Source: Girardinichthys multiradiatus
Taxonomy: Eukaryota > Chordata > Actinopteri > Cyprinodontiformes > Goodeidae
DNA length: 64,000 nt
Direction: 5' to 3'
NCBI RefSeq assembly: GCF_021462225.1
Contig: NC_061812.1
Coordinates: forward strand, 36,877,175 to 36,941,174
Shown: positions 33,401 to 44,870 of the stretch, in pieces
Layout of the letters: each line of letters begins with the position of its first letter
Position numbering within the stretch: position 1 is the stretch's first letter
The notes under the pieces: generated by a model
Databases searched by the model: none
Seen by the model: the letters and a program-made list of their open reading frames with translations, nothing else
What the model was told of the DNA's origin: nothing
Translations under genes and position numbers: made by a program

Positions 33401-33549
33401 CCCGATTTGTTGGACCTTTCCCAATCTCCAAGATCATCAACCCTTTCGCTGTACAACTGAGATTACCCAACTCCATGAGGATTCACCCCACGTTCCAAGT
33501 TTCTCAGGTCAAGCCTTTCGTGGAGCTCCAACTTGAACTTAACCGCTGA
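30485..33549 (+). pseudogene. Gypsy pol: protease, RT, RNase H, integrase, broken
   Basis: Protease with 'FIDSGADTEF' (near 30575) leads to a TAA at 30944-30946. The same frame continues with RT, including '[15 protein letters not shown]' (31337), '[13 protein letters not shown]' (31446) and the active site '[11 protein letters not shown]' (31530). A frameshift near 31990 opens RNase H ('VWTDHKNLEYL', 32181) and the integrase: zinc-binding region (about 32520-32660), 'IAMDFVTGL' (first Asp), 'VSDGGPQFVSRFW' (second Asp) and 'DGQTERANQE' (Glu). After 33100 the sequence is shortened and shifts frame again; the C-terminal part ('[19 protein letters not shown]') ends at 33549. Catalytic residues of RT and integrase are present, but the gene needs several repairs to be read. 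Confidence 0.85.
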
Positions 33550-33700
33550 AGTTTGCTTTTGAATTTGCCCAACTTTGATTTCTATGTTTTTGTAACAACA
33601 TAAAGTTGTACAGACTTAAAATTGTACAACAATCTAAACCTCAAATTTCTTTAATCGTCCCATAGTAGAGAAAATTGTCCTCTACATTTTAAACCATCCA

Positions 33701-34109
33701 TATTTTTTCAGGGAGCATTCTGTAGTTAAGGGTCTTGCTCAGGGACCCAGTGTGATAGTCTAAGTTTCGAGTACAGAAAGTACAAAAAATTTTTTTGCGT
33801 CTTTTCTTTAGCAGTATTTTTATTGTTAAAACTGAACATTACACTCAGCCTCTAACTTAAAAGCCAACTCCAAAAGTTGGTTTTCCTGCATTTCACCACA
33901 AAAGTATGAACGATAGCAGAACTCTCACCCCTTGCAATGACCTCCAACTTGGAGATATAAGTACTGACAACTCACTAAATAATGTTAAAGATTAAACTAC
34001 TTATTTTACTGGACTTAAGATATTGTCCCTAATATATCACACTTAGTTTTTCAGGTTTTTACAACTGAAAATAGTTTTTCATCCCAAAAGAAGGAAGTTG
34101 TTTTTTTAC
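33701..34109. other. Intronic, no recognised feature
   Basis: AT-rich. I searched by eye for a 3' LTR of the Gypsy element and found none. Confidence 0.4.
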
Positions 34110-34830
34110 AGTCCATGAATAAGGTGTACATGGTCTGCAACAAATCCTAAGTAGGCGGTGCATGTCAAAGTCACATCCACATGGATGGCTGGAGCCAAGG
34201 TTTCCAAGCAGAACACAAAATACCTCTGTCGCCTTGGCCTCTTCCTGTAAGGCATTCTAGTGCCATGTGTATCATTTGTAGGAGATGCACATGTCCTTGG
34301 CCATTCACATAATGTAAAATAAAATTATATACATTGGATCATTATTTCCCATTGCTGGTACTTTCAGAGGTGGACAAGGGTCAGCATGGGTCCCCTGACA
34401 GGTCAGAAGCTATAAAGCCCCACTTGCAACAAACTGCCATGCACTGTGTATTCTGACACCTTTCTGTTAGAACCAGCATTAATTTTTTCAATACTTTGAG
34501 GCACAGAGGCTCTTCTTTTGGATTGGATCTTGGATACTGGTCAGTTGCTAATTCAACACTGTTCTTTCCTTGGACTGCTATTGAAAGACTACTGCACATC
34601 GGGAAGTCATCTAAAGAAGCTTTGGAGCATACAACCCGGACATCCAGCCATCATAATTTGGATTCAAGCTTGTTATAATCCTTCGTTTGCAAATTACTCC
34701 TGCTTCTAGCACATCAACCTAGAGGACAAAATGTTAACCTGCTGCCTAATATAATTGACCCACTAACAGCTGCCATGATAAAGAAATAATTAGCATTACT
34801 CACGTCTACAGTCTTTTGTAATAATATCTG
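34110..34830 (-). mobile_element. Decayed Tc1-like transposon
   Basis: Blocks on the minus strand match a frequent fish Tc1-type element in the proper order: a start-side flank ('cctgcttctagcacatcaac', 34698; 'gaggacaaaatgtt', 34722), the end of the DNA-binding domain ('gtgtattctgacacctttct', 34446), 'gacaagggtcagcatggg' near 34372, and a catalytic-domain piece ('tacatggtctgcaacaaatc', 34127). Much of the catalytic domain is missing and the ends are not clear. Remembered consensus only. Confidence 0.6.
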
Positions 34831-35109
34831 TTCAGTGTATTCTTATCACTTCTTGGATGGCTTTTCCACAACAATCTTCTCTCAGCTGTTTCATAAAACT
34901 ATCCAATCTACTTGATTTTCTTCCTGTGTTTGTGGTTTTACTCATGGTTTACTTTCACTGGCTCCACTTATGAAATAGAAGTTTGTATTGCTACTGCAAA
35001 CATTCTGCATGGTCCCGAAAATCTGGGCTTCATAAGGTCGGCTCGAAGTAGTTCTGTAGAATTTTTGCAAAGTAGGGATGATGAAATTTACTTTTAACAA
35101 ATGTTGCTA

Positions 35110-36303
35110 TTCACCGGCCACTATATTAGGTACACCCCTCCAATTGCTCGTTAACGCAAATTTCTTATCAGCAACTCAATGCATTTAGGCAAGTAGACTT
35201 GGTCAAGATGATCTGCTGCAGTTCAAACTGAGCTTCAGAATGGTGAAAGAGGTGATTTAAGTGACTTTGAACGTGCCATGGTTGTTGGTGCCAGATGGGC
35301 TGGTCTGAGTATTTCAGAAACTGCTGATCTACTGGGATTTACATGAACTACCATCGCTAGGGTTTACAGAGAATGGTCCGAAAAAAAGAAAATATTGAGT
35401 GAGCGGCAGTTCTGTGGGCACAAATGCCTTGTTGATGCCAGAGGTCAGAGGAAAATGGCCAAACTGGTTCGAGCTGATAAAAAGGCAACAGTGACTCAAA
35501 TAACCACTCGTTACAACCAAGGCATTCAGAAGAGCATCTCTGAATGCACAACACATCGAACCTTGAGGCGGATGGGCTACAGCAGCAGAAGACCACACCG
35601 CATGCCACTCCTGTCAGCTAAGAACAGGAAACTGAGGCTACAATTCACACAGGCTCACCAAAATTGGACAATAGAAGATTGGAAAAATGTGGCCTGGTCT
35701 GACGAGTTGCGATTTCTGCTGCAACATTTGGATGGTAGGGTCATAATTTGGTGTCAGCAACATGAAAGCATCCTGCCCTGTATCAATGGTTCAGGCTGGT
35801 GGTGGTGGTGTAATGGTGTGGGGGATGTTTTCTTGGCACACTTTGGGCCCCTTAGTACCAATTGAGCATCGTGTCAACGCCACAGTCTACCTGAGTATTG
35901 TTGCTGACCATGTCCATCCCTTTATGACCACAGTGTACCCATCTTCTGATGGTTACTTCCAGCAGGATAACGCGCCATTTCATAAAGCACGAATCATTTC
36001 AGACTGGTTTCTTGAACATGACAATGAGTTCACTGTACTCAAATGGCCTCCACAGTCACCAGATCTCAATCCAATAGAGCACCTTTGGGATGTGGTGGAA
36101 CGGGAGATTCGCATCATGGATGTACAGCCGGCAAATCTGCAGCATCTGTGTGATGCTATCATGTCAATATGGACCAAACTCTCTGAGGAATGATTCCAGT
36201 ACCTTGTTGAATCTGTTCAATGAAGGATTAAGGCAGTTCTGAAGGCAAAAAGGGGTGCAACCCGGTACTAGCAAGGTGTACCTAATAAAGTGGCCGGTGA
36301 GTG
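35110..36303 (+). mobile_element. Tc1/mariner transposon, about 1.19 kb
   Basis: The left end reads 'tcaccggccactatattagg' and the right '...cctaataaagtggccggtgag' trimmed to the final 'gtg' at 36303 before TA. The inverted repeats match except for small changes at the outer left edge. The transposase is in the + direction and carries mutations. Confidence 0.85.
35235..36270 (+). pseudogene. Tc1-family transposase, frameshifted and with stops
   Basis: A start-side segment near 35240 precedes the ORF from 35395 ('VDARGQRKMAKLV', 'RRMGYSSRRPHRMPLL'), which reaches 'NVAWSDELRFLL' (first Asp) near 35690. The frame shifts near 35800, and the second ORF contains 'GYFQQDNAPFHKARI' (second Asp, 35952) and 'QSPDLNPIEHLWDVVE' (Asp, Glu, 36055). 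A TGA at 36191 stops it, but the remaining C-terminus ('GATRY' near 36260) is still readable. The DDE residues are there; the gene is not intact. Confidence 0.85.
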
Positions 36304-36305
36304 TA

Positions 36306-36831
36306 GATAAGCTCTCACATGCATATGTCTGGTCAATTTATAATTACCAATTGGATATCTCACTGGAGGAAACCATAGCACCAGCTATTGTTAAAAAATG
36401 TATCATCACCAGCTGATATTTCAGAAGAGACATAGAGCCATATTAAATCCAGAACAGCGGTCTGTAGGTATTGCATAAAGGTGTGAGAGCAGTGGCATTT
36501 ATTGTAGAATACTGTGCTCTTAGTTGTACCCAAACAGATTTTAGTCATAATCACCCTAAACAGACTTCTACAGAGGGCAAGTTCAAAGGCCAACAATTCA
36601 TTTCATACTCTGTGAGATAATGTGTGTATTTCTGCTGTCTGTAGGAACACTGATTGTCTCGACTGAAGGCTGGTAACTAAATTGCCACACAGGGCTGGTT
36701 CCTCACTACCTAAGAATAGACATGCTGATGCTGTGAGGACCTGTGTACTTCCAAGTAGTCAGGTGTCAAAAAGCATTAGCCATGGGGCCCACTGAGGTGG
36801 CCGGTGAGTGTATGTCTCCATTTGTGTCTTG
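36306..36831. other. Intronic; contains an isolated Tc1 end
   Basis: No gene. A 16-nt copy of the terminus of the preceding Tc1 element ('gtggccggtgagtgta') lies at 36797-36812, at the edge of the LINE described next. Confidence 0.6.
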
Positions 36832-38600
36832 GCTATTCAACACGTTGAGTCACACCAAAGTATATCACATAGTTATTTTGCCCCTTTGTCTTGAGGGTTG
36901 TCCACACTGATGTTTATGTCTCCCACAATGATATAATCAACACATATCACAGATAGAAGGTTGCTGAAATCAAGGAAAAAGTTTGAGTTGAATATGTTAA
37001 GCCTGTAAACATTCATAAACATGGCTCAAGTAGGGCCTTTTACCTGATGCTGGTTTAGTACTGGGCGGTAGATAACGATATGGTTTATGTGGAGGAAATG
37101 TGGAATTTGGGTGGTGGTGTGAGTTGGATTCCAATCCTGACAAAATTTTTCATGTTGTCAGTAATGTCCAAGAGAGGGGAGTGGTGGGTGGGCTCTAGGG
37201 GCCCTCTGTTGGGGCTAAAGGGGTGTTCACTTGGTGTCCTGGTGGAGTCGGGGGATATTCCACCTGTTGTAATGATGCAGAATTCTCTTTCTGGGTCCTC
37301 CATGGTCCATACTTATCTCAACAGGCTGCAGTTGTCCTTCAACTGCCATCTCATCAGTTGTGGACTTTCTTGTCATCTCCTGTACGTTGCAGAGGCTTCT
37401 GGTGTCTGATTGGCAGAATACAAAGTGTTGGAAGTAAAGAGTTGAACTCCAGATTTATTAAGACAAAATCCATGTGCCTTGAAAAGATCCCTGCATTCCT
37501 AGAAAATGTTAAAGTTGTTGATAAAGTTAATTGATTTGGGAGCATATGCATCTTTAAGCCATTTTTTGAGCATCAGCAATCTGCCAGATCTCCCAAGTCC
37601 ATGGCGAACTGTTGGCGGAGGTCCCCTTAAAAACACCTCGATATTGAGTACTTGAACTTTGTTCAGCAAATGAATAAAATCCTTTTTTAAAGATTTCTGA
37701 TTGTTGTTTTCACAACATTAAGGATTACTGTGTATATGATAAAGGTTTTCACTGTTGAATGCCCGTAAATTTTTCTCTGACATCAGACACCATGTTATTG
37801 ACAAAACTAAGAATTATGGTATTTTTCTTGTTGCAAAAGCGTTTAACCATCAATCATAGGCCTGGTGGCTGGCTCTTTCTGAAGCTGTTTAGGAGGAAAT
37901 CGTTTAGAGCACAATCTGGTTTTATACCTCTAACTGGTGTTTGAAAATGAGCTTTCCTTTTGGAAATCAGTCTTGTAGAAGTGGAGCAAAGCTTTTTTCT
38001 AGTGCAATTTCTATGTTTTCAGTAGGTTTGCTTCTTTTGTTTGTTTTGACCACAGTCCGCTGCTGTTTTCACCTGCTGTTTTCACCTTGGTGCTGTGGTT
38101 GAAGAGACATTTGTTTTTATTGCCAGCCAAGCTGATTCATCCAAGTGCAGAGTTCTTCCTGTTAGCCATCTTCTCAGATCTAAAGGAAGGGTTTTATCCT
38201 TTGGCTTTGCATCTAGAGAGTTCCAGGGAGGACTGTGTGTTGGTTTTGCTCTCATTTACATCAGCACTCTGTTTCTTGATGGTGCCAGTTAGCTGTCTGT
38301 CAGTATTTTCATTGTTTTGAATCATTGAAACAGGTTGTTTCATTTCCATACACAGCATTTGCCTCCACATTTACTTTAAGCCGATACATTTTCATGTCTT
38401 TGCCATTTTCTGGAGACGTTTGTCATAGCCGTCTGTGGAAAAGGGAGGAATCTTGTACTGATCAGCTTGTGCTGCGATGAAATGTGCAGTGATGGAACGT
38501 CGTCTGCTTCTCCGCTCAAAAGTGATTAAAAGAGAAAAAAAACAAAAGATACTGCTGAAAGATCCTGGAGTGTTACTGATTTAAGGTAGTTTAATCCAAC
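36813..38600 (-). mobile_element. L2/CR1-type LINE fragment (ORF1 esterase-like, start of endonuclease)
   Basis: Read on the minus strand, a decayed ORF1 comes first. Around 37640-37400 it shows 'LNIEVFLRGPPPTVRHGLGR', 'SINFINNFNIF', 'CRDLFKAHGFCLNKSGVQLF'. This resembles the end of the SGNH/GDSL esterase domain found in ORF1 of CR1/L2-group LINEs (block with Asp-x-x-His; here 'AHGF', so the Asp is lost). Then the endonuclease begins: 'IVIYRPVLNQ' (near 37075) and 'YIIVGDINISVDNPQDKGAK' (near 36940-36885), the GD-x-N-h motif of APE endonucleases. The reverse transcriptase is missing. Multiple stops show long decay. Confidence 0.55.
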
Positions 38601-41600
38601 ATTTCTGTAGTTTTTTGCTCAGAAATAAAGAGTTAAGAGTAAAATACTGCAAGCTTACAGAACAAATGGAGAAAGCATCTGAGAAAGCAGAGAGGCAGAA
38701 GCAGAGCCACATGGGTTGAGACACATCAGTTTGTTGAAAAACTAGATGAGCCTTTACCTTCCATGTTTTCTATTTGAACATCCATTCAGTTTTAAAATAT
38801 TCACCCACATTCAACCGAGTTTGTACTCAGAGTAGCACACAAAATAGGCCTTATTCCTTAATATTTATTTTTGTGATAAAATGTAACTGGTATTAATTTA
38901 TGCGGATGGGTGAGAAGCTGCCTTGAGCTGATTATTGAAAAGCAGCTAAGACAGTCAGTACAGACACGTCCAATGATGAAGAGGATATTGTTGTTGTTTG
39001 TCAAATCATGCTGAACCTCCTATTGTCTGGATGGAAATTAAGTCTCAGCCAAAGATAATGACAAAGTTCAATCCATTCAAAGGCAGGTCAAGAGATCCAA
39101 ATATGCATCTGTCCACATTTTCCAATTGTTTCACTTCGATATGTACCATAGAGATTTTTGGCAACTGATTTGGGTAAAACACTAAAATGTTTACCTGATT
39201 ACATGTGTTATTTTATGTTGATTTATCAAAGTAAGAATTACTTTAATGATGTTTGAGCATGTGAAATAAATAACTTTTAAATTAACTTTTAAACTGGCAT
39301 CTAATTTCTTTTCAATCTATAACTGAATACAAACACCATCATAGAGAAATTTAGACAACAATGGTGTGTGTAGTGTCACTTAAATTGTATGTAACATAGA
39401 AAAGAATGTGCTGCTAACAGGGGCCAGCGTCAAGATGTCCTGAACCTATGGAAAAAACCACACTTATGAACACACTTACCCTTGCATCATTATGTAATTT
39501 GTCCTAATTAAACTTAAAAACTAAAACAACTTATTAACTAATTAACTTATGTGTAAGTTCAGCAAGTTGGCTGTTCTGTCAAGATCATTATGCAAACCCT
39601 CACCTGTAAGTTATACAATTATGACTTGTTCAAGCTGTAACCTTGTTTACCATTCATTCTCAAAATCGATTTAACCAAGCCTACTTTGATCCTAAACCAA
39701 GGCAGATAATTTTTCAGTGTATGCTAGAGTTTTTGTGACTTATGCATTGAATATCACAAAAAAAAGTCACATTAAAGATACATTGCCAGCAAACAAAAGT
39801 CTATAACATACATGTAAAAAAAGCACTCACCTTCCTATCCAGGACTTATAGTAATGGTCTATATTTTCTTCACCTGACAGAATCACTTGCTAATGATGAG
39901 TTAGCATGTATAATGTATGTATAATACATTGCCATATATAATAAAATGTATTATACCCGTGTTATACATCTGTGTGTCTTTATAATCACATATTAATTTT
40001 GATTATACATACACCAAGAATACATATAATCAGGATGGCACTTTGTGAGAAAGACTTGATTTAGACAATAACATATCTTGGTGTAATTAAACCTTGTGGC
40101 ACGAGATCACTAAACTTCTGCCCTACTTGGCTGTGGTGAGAATGTAAAATAAAATGTAAAATAAGTAAAAAATAATGGCAGAACACATTGTGGCAAACAC
40201 ATTAGCACACATTAACTTGCACAGTGGTTAGCACTCTATTTAATACATACACCACACAATAAGGCTTTTCTTAAGAAATATTAGTTGAGTCATGTGATCA
40301 GGCAAATTTCACTGATCCAAATATTTTAAAATTGATGTATCTAGATTTCTTTCAAAACCTACATCTAATTACAACTGCTCTACTGATCACTTGCGTCGTA
40401 AACGAACATGTCTATGGATCTCTAAAAATTGGTTAATCTTCAGATTGTTACTATGTATTCACCAAGAACAAGGAAAATATATAATTTGCAATGCATTTCT
40501 CTGACCAAAGGCTAATATCCAGTTTGATAAGTCCAATGCATTGTAGGCCCCCAGGATTTTGGTTTGTAATTTAATTTCCCCTTATCAGGCCCTACATATA
40601 GTCTTGAAAGAACTGCACTCACTCATCCTTTTATTACGAATTACAGCTATTACACCACCTTATTTGGAATCAAAATTTAGCATTATATTAGTGAAATCTT
40701 TCTCATATCAGAATTGAGGGTTAAAGGAAACTTCTAGCATGCTTCTTATGGAAGCTTTGAAGAGTGATTGACTAAATTACTAAATCACTGCTGCAGTGTT
40801 ACTAAAGATCAGTGTGGTGGCTGCAGAAGTAAGTTTTAATCATGTTGTGATTAAAATGTAAAAGTTTTAAGGATCTGTTAGAAAACTGCTAAGAGGTAAT
40901 AAAGCCAGGTCTGATGTTACCCGTTGGTGAATTACTGTTTTTTTTTTTACAATCTAATTAAAGGCTTAGTCTGTGTAGGAAAAAAGCAGGATTAATCCAT
41001 CATGCATAGCTCTCGGAGGTCTGAGCAGTTTATCCACAGTGCATATTAATCACGAGTGTGAAATAAGAAACTATGTCTCAACATTTTGATCTCTCTTCAC
41101 TTGGATAGGATTATACATTCATGTCACCTGCACAGACTGTGTAGCTAGGACAAGGACAAAAAGGTAAACAGAGAGTGCTGACAGATAGACTTATGTGGAT
41201 AAGACAGAAAACAACTACACAAGATGAATCACCTTTCCCCAGGGAAAATGGTAATAAACAAGTCGGATGACCAACACCATGATTGTAAGACTTGTAATGG
41301 GAGATATCTGACAAAAAGGCGCAAAAAGCAAAACAATTAGATTCTCATTGGGGAGACGTGAAATATAATGTTGTGAGGCAGCCATTATTCTTAAAATTAA
41401 AGTAATAGAGTCATGAAAGAAAGGACAAAAGAGGTACAGTCTGATAGATTATGTATCTGACACTAGCTTAAACTCTGTACCTCTGAAATTAGTTAGCTGA
41501 GGTGGTATGACCATCTGATTGCAATGCTTCCTAATTCATTCCTGTCTGGATTCTCTGGACATTTCTCACTGGAAAGAGACCCCAGGACAGACCCATAACA

Positions 41601-43018
41601 TACTAGATGAACTATATTTACCTCCTGACCTAGGAACACTATGGTTTCCCATAGAATGAACTGGAGAGTGTTGCTGAGAAAGTGGATTGAGTTTCCCTCC
41701 CTGACCTGTTTAGTATTGCCACATTTCAAGCAGCAAACTAAAGGACTCCATCATGGTCCAGCCTATTGAGGTGACAGCCACAACATGCCAAGTATAGCAT
41801 TATTTGTGGTTTAACATAAAATTGTGATCGCAAAAGGTACTGTTATTTATACATCATGTCCAAAGTGTATTATTACACATGAACATAAAGAAATTGTAAA
41901 CTGAAAATAAAAATTTAACTCTGTGCTAATAAAGACTTCAGAATGAATAAACTTTACTATATATAATGTTGATTTATAGATTGAGTTCTAATCTTGAAAA
42001 TTAAAAATTGTAAAGGATGGTGTGAACACAGATGCAAGTACAGAGTCAAGGTTTTTCTAATTATGGAATAATTACTTGCCTACTGTGAATTACTTGCCTA
42101 CTGTGAATAAACTATAAATTCAATTTTCCAGATGAATGCATTATTACGATAAACCATAAATGTAACATTTACATCATGACAAAATCTTTATTGATGTGTT
42201 TATCATGGCTTTAACGTGAGCATTTATAACCTACTACTAAACACAGCACATTTTTAGTTTTAAGTAGAACACTGTGGAGTGTAAATAATTTACATTTGTA
42301 ACTATTTATGTAGTGATTTGAATGTAAATGCTCATGAAGCATACACCATGTTCTCATGAACCATGTTTTGATAGTTTGTCTGAACAAGAACTAGTTTTAA
42401 ATTCAATTTACCCAGGTTAAAATTAATCAGTTCATGCTCCTAGAACAAAACATAAAAATTAGAACTTTTGAGCTTCCGCATGTGCTACTTATTGTTTCTT
42501 CATTACTTGTCTGAAATGAAGTACAAAAAATATAGTTCATGATGTCATATCATATAGTTTATGTTTAGCAACTTGGCCTTCACCAGCTTATTTAGATCTT
42601 TTTATCTCTCTCCTTTTATTTTTCTTCCCATAAACATTATGTTATTGTGGCGAAATTCCCAAACAAGTCCCAAATTCATATTTACCAAAACAGCTCCTCT
42701 TATTTACATATTTTAATTGCTTTAGTTATCAGAAAACAGAACTAGTTAAAATTTTGGACTGAAAAGATGTCCATTAGGATTACGTTTGTTATAGCAGTCA
42801 ATTTCAAAGCACTGTGAAGTTGGTGTACCTCTTTAATAAAGTCCTGCTTCTATTTAAGCATGTCAGCTATCTTTTCTCATGTAAGTCAAAGGCAACATCT
42901 GAGCTGGTATTTTGGCTATGTACTTGGTCTGAGAAAAAAGTTAGAAGTGACAGAATGCATGAAGCTCAGGCTTCAATCCTCTGTTTCTGCTGTTGCTTCA
43001 AACACATAAAAACGCAAT
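38601..43018. other. Intronic, little recognised
   Basis: About 4.4 kb of AT-rich DNA without supported genes. It includes an 18-bp tandem duplication at 42071-42106 and several short AT-rich inverted segments near 39900-40000. ORFs such as 41111-41314 and 41493-41729 (both -) look like chance. Confidence 0.4.
42071..42106. repeat. Tandem duplication, 2 x 18 bp
   Basis: 'attacttgcctactgtga' occurs twice in direct succession (42071-42088 and 42089-42106), identical. Confidence 0.9.
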
Positions 43019-43880
43019 AATTGTACGCGTACTCATACTCGTTGTCTTCCGCTTTATCCGGGACCGGGTCGCAGACTCAGCAGAGATGCCCAGACGTCCC
43101 TCTCCCCAGACACCTCCTCCAGCTCCTCCGGAGGGAGCCCAAGGCATTCCCAGGCCAGCCGAGAGACATAGTCCCTCCAACGTGTCCTGGGTCGTCCCCT
43201 GGGCCTCCTCCCGGTGGGACGTGCCTGGAACACCTCCCGAGGAAGGCGTCCAGGAGGCATCCGGTATAGATGCCCAAGCCACCTCAACTGGCTCCTCTCG
43301 ATGTGGAGGAGCAGCGGCTCTACTCCGAGCCCCTCCCGGATGGCCGAGCTCCTCACTGTATCTCTAAGGGAGTGCCCGGCCACCCTACGGAGGAAGCTCA
43401 TTTCAGCTTGTATCCGGGATCTCGTTCTTTCGGTCATGACCCAAAGTTCATGGCCATAGGTGAGGGTAGGAACGTAGACCGACTGGTAAATCGAGAGCTT
43501 CGCTTTTCGGCTCAGCTCTCTCTTCACCACAACGGACCGGCACAGCGCCCCCATTACTGTGGCAGCCGCACCGATCCGTCTGTCGATCTCCCGCTCCATT
43601 CTTCCTTCACTCATGAACAAGACCCCGAGATACTTAAACTCCTCCACTTGAGGCAGGAACTCCCCTCCAACATGAAGAGGACAAGCCACCCTTTTCCGGT
43701 CGAGAACCATGGCCTCGGACATGGAGGAGCTGATCTTCATCCCAGCCGCTTCACACTCGACTGCGAACCGCCCCAGTGCATGCCGTAGGTCTTGGCTAGA
43801 GGGGGCCAGCAGGACCACGTCATCTGCAAAAAGAAGAGACGAAATCCTCTGGTCCCCCAAACCAGACCCCCTCCGAGGTG
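43019..43880 (-). mobile_element. Rex3 LINE, 5'-truncated copy
   Basis: The GC-rich segment is read on the minus strand and ends with the tail 'gaagacaacgagtatgagta' at about 43025. The break at 43880 falls inside the reverse transcriptase, so the copy is a typical 5'-truncated insertion. The sequence is closely related to the + strand copy at 3590-6165. Confidence 0.88.
43054..43860 (-). pseudogene. Rex3 reverse transcriptase, C-terminal 268 codons
   Basis: An uninterrupted frame beginning 'GDQRISSLLFADDVVLLAPS', which contains the FADD active site of LINE reverse transcriptases. It continues with the thumb region ('VDRKRVA'-type block, 'LPQVEEFKYLGVLF') and the C-terminal 'LLHIERSQLRWLGHLYRMP', ending at a stop at 43054. 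It lacks the endonuclease and the first part of RT. It is the better preserved counterpart to the deleted region of the copy at 3898-6114. No function for the host is implied. Confidence 0.85.
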
Positions 43881-44399
43881 CAAAAAAAGTTTTATTTTAT
43901 TAGTTTAATAGCTAGTGCATATGCCTTTAATTTACACTTTGAAGTATAAAGCAAAGAAGAAAACATTACAGTCCAAAGCAAGAGGAGAGGCATTCATTAT
44001 CCATATCAGATCCCTGAAAAAAACTGTTTGTCGGTAACAGCCAAACCAAACCTGTCTCTGCACACAATCAGACAGGCATGCTGCAGTCAATTGATGCACC
44101 TCAGTTCTTCATAAAACATCAAATACATGCCGCTTTAAAAGTGTACATGTTTGGCCTTTTTCCACTAATCATAAACCTGCTGCTCTGTCTATAGCTTTTT
44201 GTCAGACTCAAAGTAAAACAAGAGAATCAGAAAAGGCTGTTTGTGGCAAGACAAAACACTTGTCAGACAAAACACTTGTCTTGCCACTCAAGTACAGGAG
44301 AGTGTGGGAAGCCATAGAACGGTATCAAATGGAAGATGAAAGGATTTGAACTGTTGTAAGTGATATTATACAAGTGCCTTCAAAGAGTCAATGTAGGTG
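43881..44399. other. Intronic, small hairpin
   Basis: No gene. 'gtggcaagacaa' (44243-44254) and 'ttgtcttgccac' (44276-44287) are 12-nt inverted arms, and 'gacaaaacacttgtc' is repeated within the stretch. Confidence 0.6.
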
Positions 44400-44870
44400 T
44401 TCTACAGTGTTCTACAGTGGATCTGCAGAAGCCTCTGACTGAAGACACTCATTAGTTGTATGACAGCCTCATTAAGAGGAAGATGAGAGTTTTCTTGTAA
44501 TATTTTATGACATATCCTTCGTTGCACAGTCATCTCCAGAGCTGTCCCAGGAAAAGAGTCAGCCTCCTTTATCAGCTTGTAGAGCCATTTAAGGTCACTG
44601 GCTCTGATGCTGCTACCCAAACAGGTGATGGCATTAGAGAATGTACTCTCCACAACACTCAGAAAATATGCAGCATCTTCCTGCAACAATTAAAGTCTGC
44701 TCATTTCCCTTTTGATATGGCTTCAGTGTTTCGTCTCCAGACCAGTCTTTTGTCCAGGTTAAGACCGAGATATTTATATTGCACCACCACCTCCACTTCT
44801 TCTCCCATTATGGGATGGTGTTGTCAACGCAGAAATTTATTTAGTTATGCAAAGATTGATGACATCGCTA
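44400..44870 (-). pseudogene. L2/CR1-type LINE reverse transcriptase C-terminus
   Basis: Minus-strand frames read 'VQYKYLGLNLDKRLVW' (near 44790), a thumb-type 'YKYLGxxxD' block. After a frame change come 'VESTFSNAITCLGSSIRASD' and 'LKWLYKLIKEADSFPGTALE' (about 44665-44560), then 'RRICHKILQENSHLPLNEA' and 'FSQRLLQIHC' to 44402. This is the usual C-terminal end of L2-group reverse transcriptases. The active site lies upstream and is absent. The ORF 44402-44689 is open, but the gene fragment is truncated and not functional. Confidence 0.7.

Larger units (their letters stand above)
28834..33700 (+). mobile_element. Ty3/Gypsy LTR retrotransposon lacking a 3' LTR
   Basis: A 5' LTR, gag with a zinc knuckle, protease, reverse transcriptase, RNase H and integrase follow each other in the order typical of Gypsy elements. 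The integrase C-terminal region ends at 33549 without a clear chromodomain. After 33560 no sequence like the 5' LTR was seen, so the 3' end seems deleted or not included. Several frameshifts and stops mark it as dead. Confidence 0.88.

Noticed and set aside
37080..37534. + strand ORFs of 109 and 103 codons
   Set aside because: The minus strand carries recognisable LINE ORF1/endonuclease sequence, and these + frames have no motif.
43214..43788. + strand ORFs of 81 and 172 codons
   Set aside because: Antisense shadows of the Rex3 reverse transcriptase on the minus strand, favoured by GC-rich sequence.
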